A stretch of DNA of 64,000 nt from Tanytarsus gracilentus (lineage: Eukaryota; Arthropoda; Insecta; Diptera; Chironomidae): assembly GCA_038502055.1 (NCBI GenBank), contig JAXRKN010000040.1, positions 1,922,001 through 1,986,000 on the forward strand, read 5' to 3'. A program made the translations under genes and the position numbers. The first letter of the stretch is position 1; every line of letters begins with the position of its first letter. The notes below the pieces were generated by a model. It saw only the letters and a list, made by a program, of their open reading frames with translations, did not search any database and had not been told where the DNA came from. Positions 62,589 through 64,000 of the stretch are shown one piece after another.

Positions 62589-64000
62589 TCAATTAACAGC
62601 TGTTTGTTCAATAATTGTTACAGCCGTATTTTTGACTTCATGCGTTTTATACTTTGAGAAGTTTCTTGTAAACGAAGGATTATGCTCGACGGGATATGAC
62701 TTACAGCACAGGTAATTATGGAAATGTTGTCGAAAGAGACTCGATACGAAGTAAAGAGCAAGTGGATTAAGTATTGAATTCAGGAACCTGTAATGAAAAA
62801 TAACGATTTTATTATAGCGCACTAAAAATAGAATAAGCGGATCATTAATTAATTAAATAAAATTTTTTTCGATACAAAATAATTAGCATATAAAATTTAT
62901 TAATTATGAAGATTATATATAAATTTTTTTATTTCAAATATTTTAGGTCTGGTCTTAAAATAGATGAAACCAATTATTTTTTAACAAAACTTTTTATGTT
63001 GAACCCAAAAAAATTCATTTTGAATTTCTCAATAAGCACGTCCGCAAAATTAAACTTAATTACGAATTTATTTTGTTCCTCGATAGTATTTTAAAATTAC
63101 AAAAAACACTCACGATAGACAAAATCCAACTATTCTGACAATGTGCCAAGTCATGTCGTATTTTTCCTCCGCATCCGAGGATAGTTGAAACCATAATTGA
63201 AAAATCCAGTGGGGAAGAAAGCAAATGATAAAAACTAGAGGAGGAAAAAAATTATTCCCAAATTGATAACAAATAAATTTTAAGGATGTACCAAGAATAA
63301 AAACGATCACCATTCGAGCAACGTGTCGACTATAAAGAAAGTTGTTGTAAATTTCTTTGTGCAAAAAAAATGTGATTAAAAGTTACCGTCTACTTTGTGC
63401 TTGTGGATTATTTTTTCCTGCTATGGCGATTACTTCTCGTGCAGAACTTTGAAGTTTTCTCGCCATCAGTGTATAAAGGATGGCGATGATTGAGAGCGGA
63501 AGAAAATAGTAAATTGTCGCTTTTATTACTGTAATGTACCTGTGGATACCAAGAGAAAATATTGCATAAACTAAATCCCATTAAAGCTCATCCACAATTT
63601 TTTTATTACATGCTATAAGTTTTTCCGAAGCTTCCGAAAGGTGAGCAATAACGGGTGATGCCATTGTCAACGACTTTTGACACAATTACAGCGGGCAGTC
63701 CGAAGAGAATTGCAAAGATCCAAATAACGGCAATTATGATGACAACCATTTTAGATCGAATACGTAATTTTTTCAGCGGATTGACAATTGCCATGTAGCG
63801 ATCAAAAGCTAAAGCCACCAAAGTAAATATTGAAACTCCAATGCTGATGTCCTTTGCAAATTCACCAGCACGGCAAATCAGCTCACCCGTAAACCCTATC
63901 CAAGGCCACGTGTCGTAGACGAAAATTAAACCAGCGGATGGGACAGTTATTAAAATTACGAGAAGGTCTCCGAATGCAAGCGAAAAAATGTAGCTATGAA
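62589..64000 (-). CDS. CCHamide/bombesin-like neuropeptide GPCR (5' part outside window)
   Basis: Rhodopsin-class receptor cut by the window edge; TM1 and the N-terminus are missing. Exons in coding order: 63610-64000 (partial), 63387-63539, 63292-63329, 63114-63234, 62589-62787; about 300 residues, phases consistent. Seen: TM2 (SLAFGDLLVIL), TM3 with Cys and DRY (KDISIGVSIFTL, FDRYMAIVNPL), TM4, an extracellular-loop Cys (RYCSPF) to pair with TM3, TM5 (YYFLPLSIIAILY), TM6 (FLPHW), TM7 (NSILNPLALYFVSSLFR), then a CC pair as a possible palmitoylation site. NPxALY in place of NPxxY and the KDxSIGVSxFTL block are hallmarks of bombesin-type receptors, which in insects are the CCHamide receptors, usually Gq-coupled. 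Which paralogue (CCHa1 or CCHa2 type) cannot be settled here. Confidence 0.85.

Overview
The window reads as nuclear DNA of an arthropod, most likely an insect and perhaps a nematoceran fly. It is AT-rich (roughly two thirds A+T by eye), genes have many short GT-AG introns plus very long ones, and the families present are typical of insects: a puratrophin-1-like RhoGEF, an HCN/CNG-like channel, TIL/Kunitz inhibitors and a CCHamide/bombesin-type GPCR. Species was inferred from sequence character only. All exon joins below were checked by hand for phase, and each full gene model sums to a whole number of codons.

Layout. 1-4286 is non-coding apart from one doubtful exon at 2478-2549. 4287-31248 (+) is a 15-exon puratrophin-1-like gene: SEC14-like domain, spectrin-like region, acidic insert, DH-PH cassette, Ser-rich tail. 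Its second long intron (7410-22413, about 15 kb) carries a Mutator-like foldback element (12323-13371) and an AT-rich element (19087-20886) with a 62-bp tandem array and a tRNA-like relic. 33872-36461 (+) is a nine-exon HCN/CNG-like channel with an atypical pore. It converges on a minus-strand cluster of three secreted TIL-domain inhibitor genes: 36760-37958 (3 TIL), 38575-41425 (10 TIL plus a C-terminal Kunitz domain) and 42353-42646 (1 TIL, apparently with a GC-AG intron).

42.6-62.6 kb is gene-poor. It holds a possible small secreted protein (44158-44430, -), a homopolymer block (about 48.48-48.63 kb), a doubtful hydrophobic ORF (48640-48903, +), a two-exon unknown gene (49030-49551, -), a cluster of CCCGGG palindromes (52.44-52.52 kb) and about 13 kb with no gene I can support. 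62589-64000 (-) is the 3' part of a bombesin/CCHamide-like receptor cut by the window edge before TM1.

Functional links: the three TIL genes are clearly one paralogous family, sharing signal-peptide first exons, phase-1 splice sites and TIL modules, and probably act as extracellular protease inhibitors. The RhoGEF, channel and GPCR are neighbours with no evident shared pathway. Non-coding DNA across the window repeatedly carries the octamer TTTATGAC / GTCATAAA.
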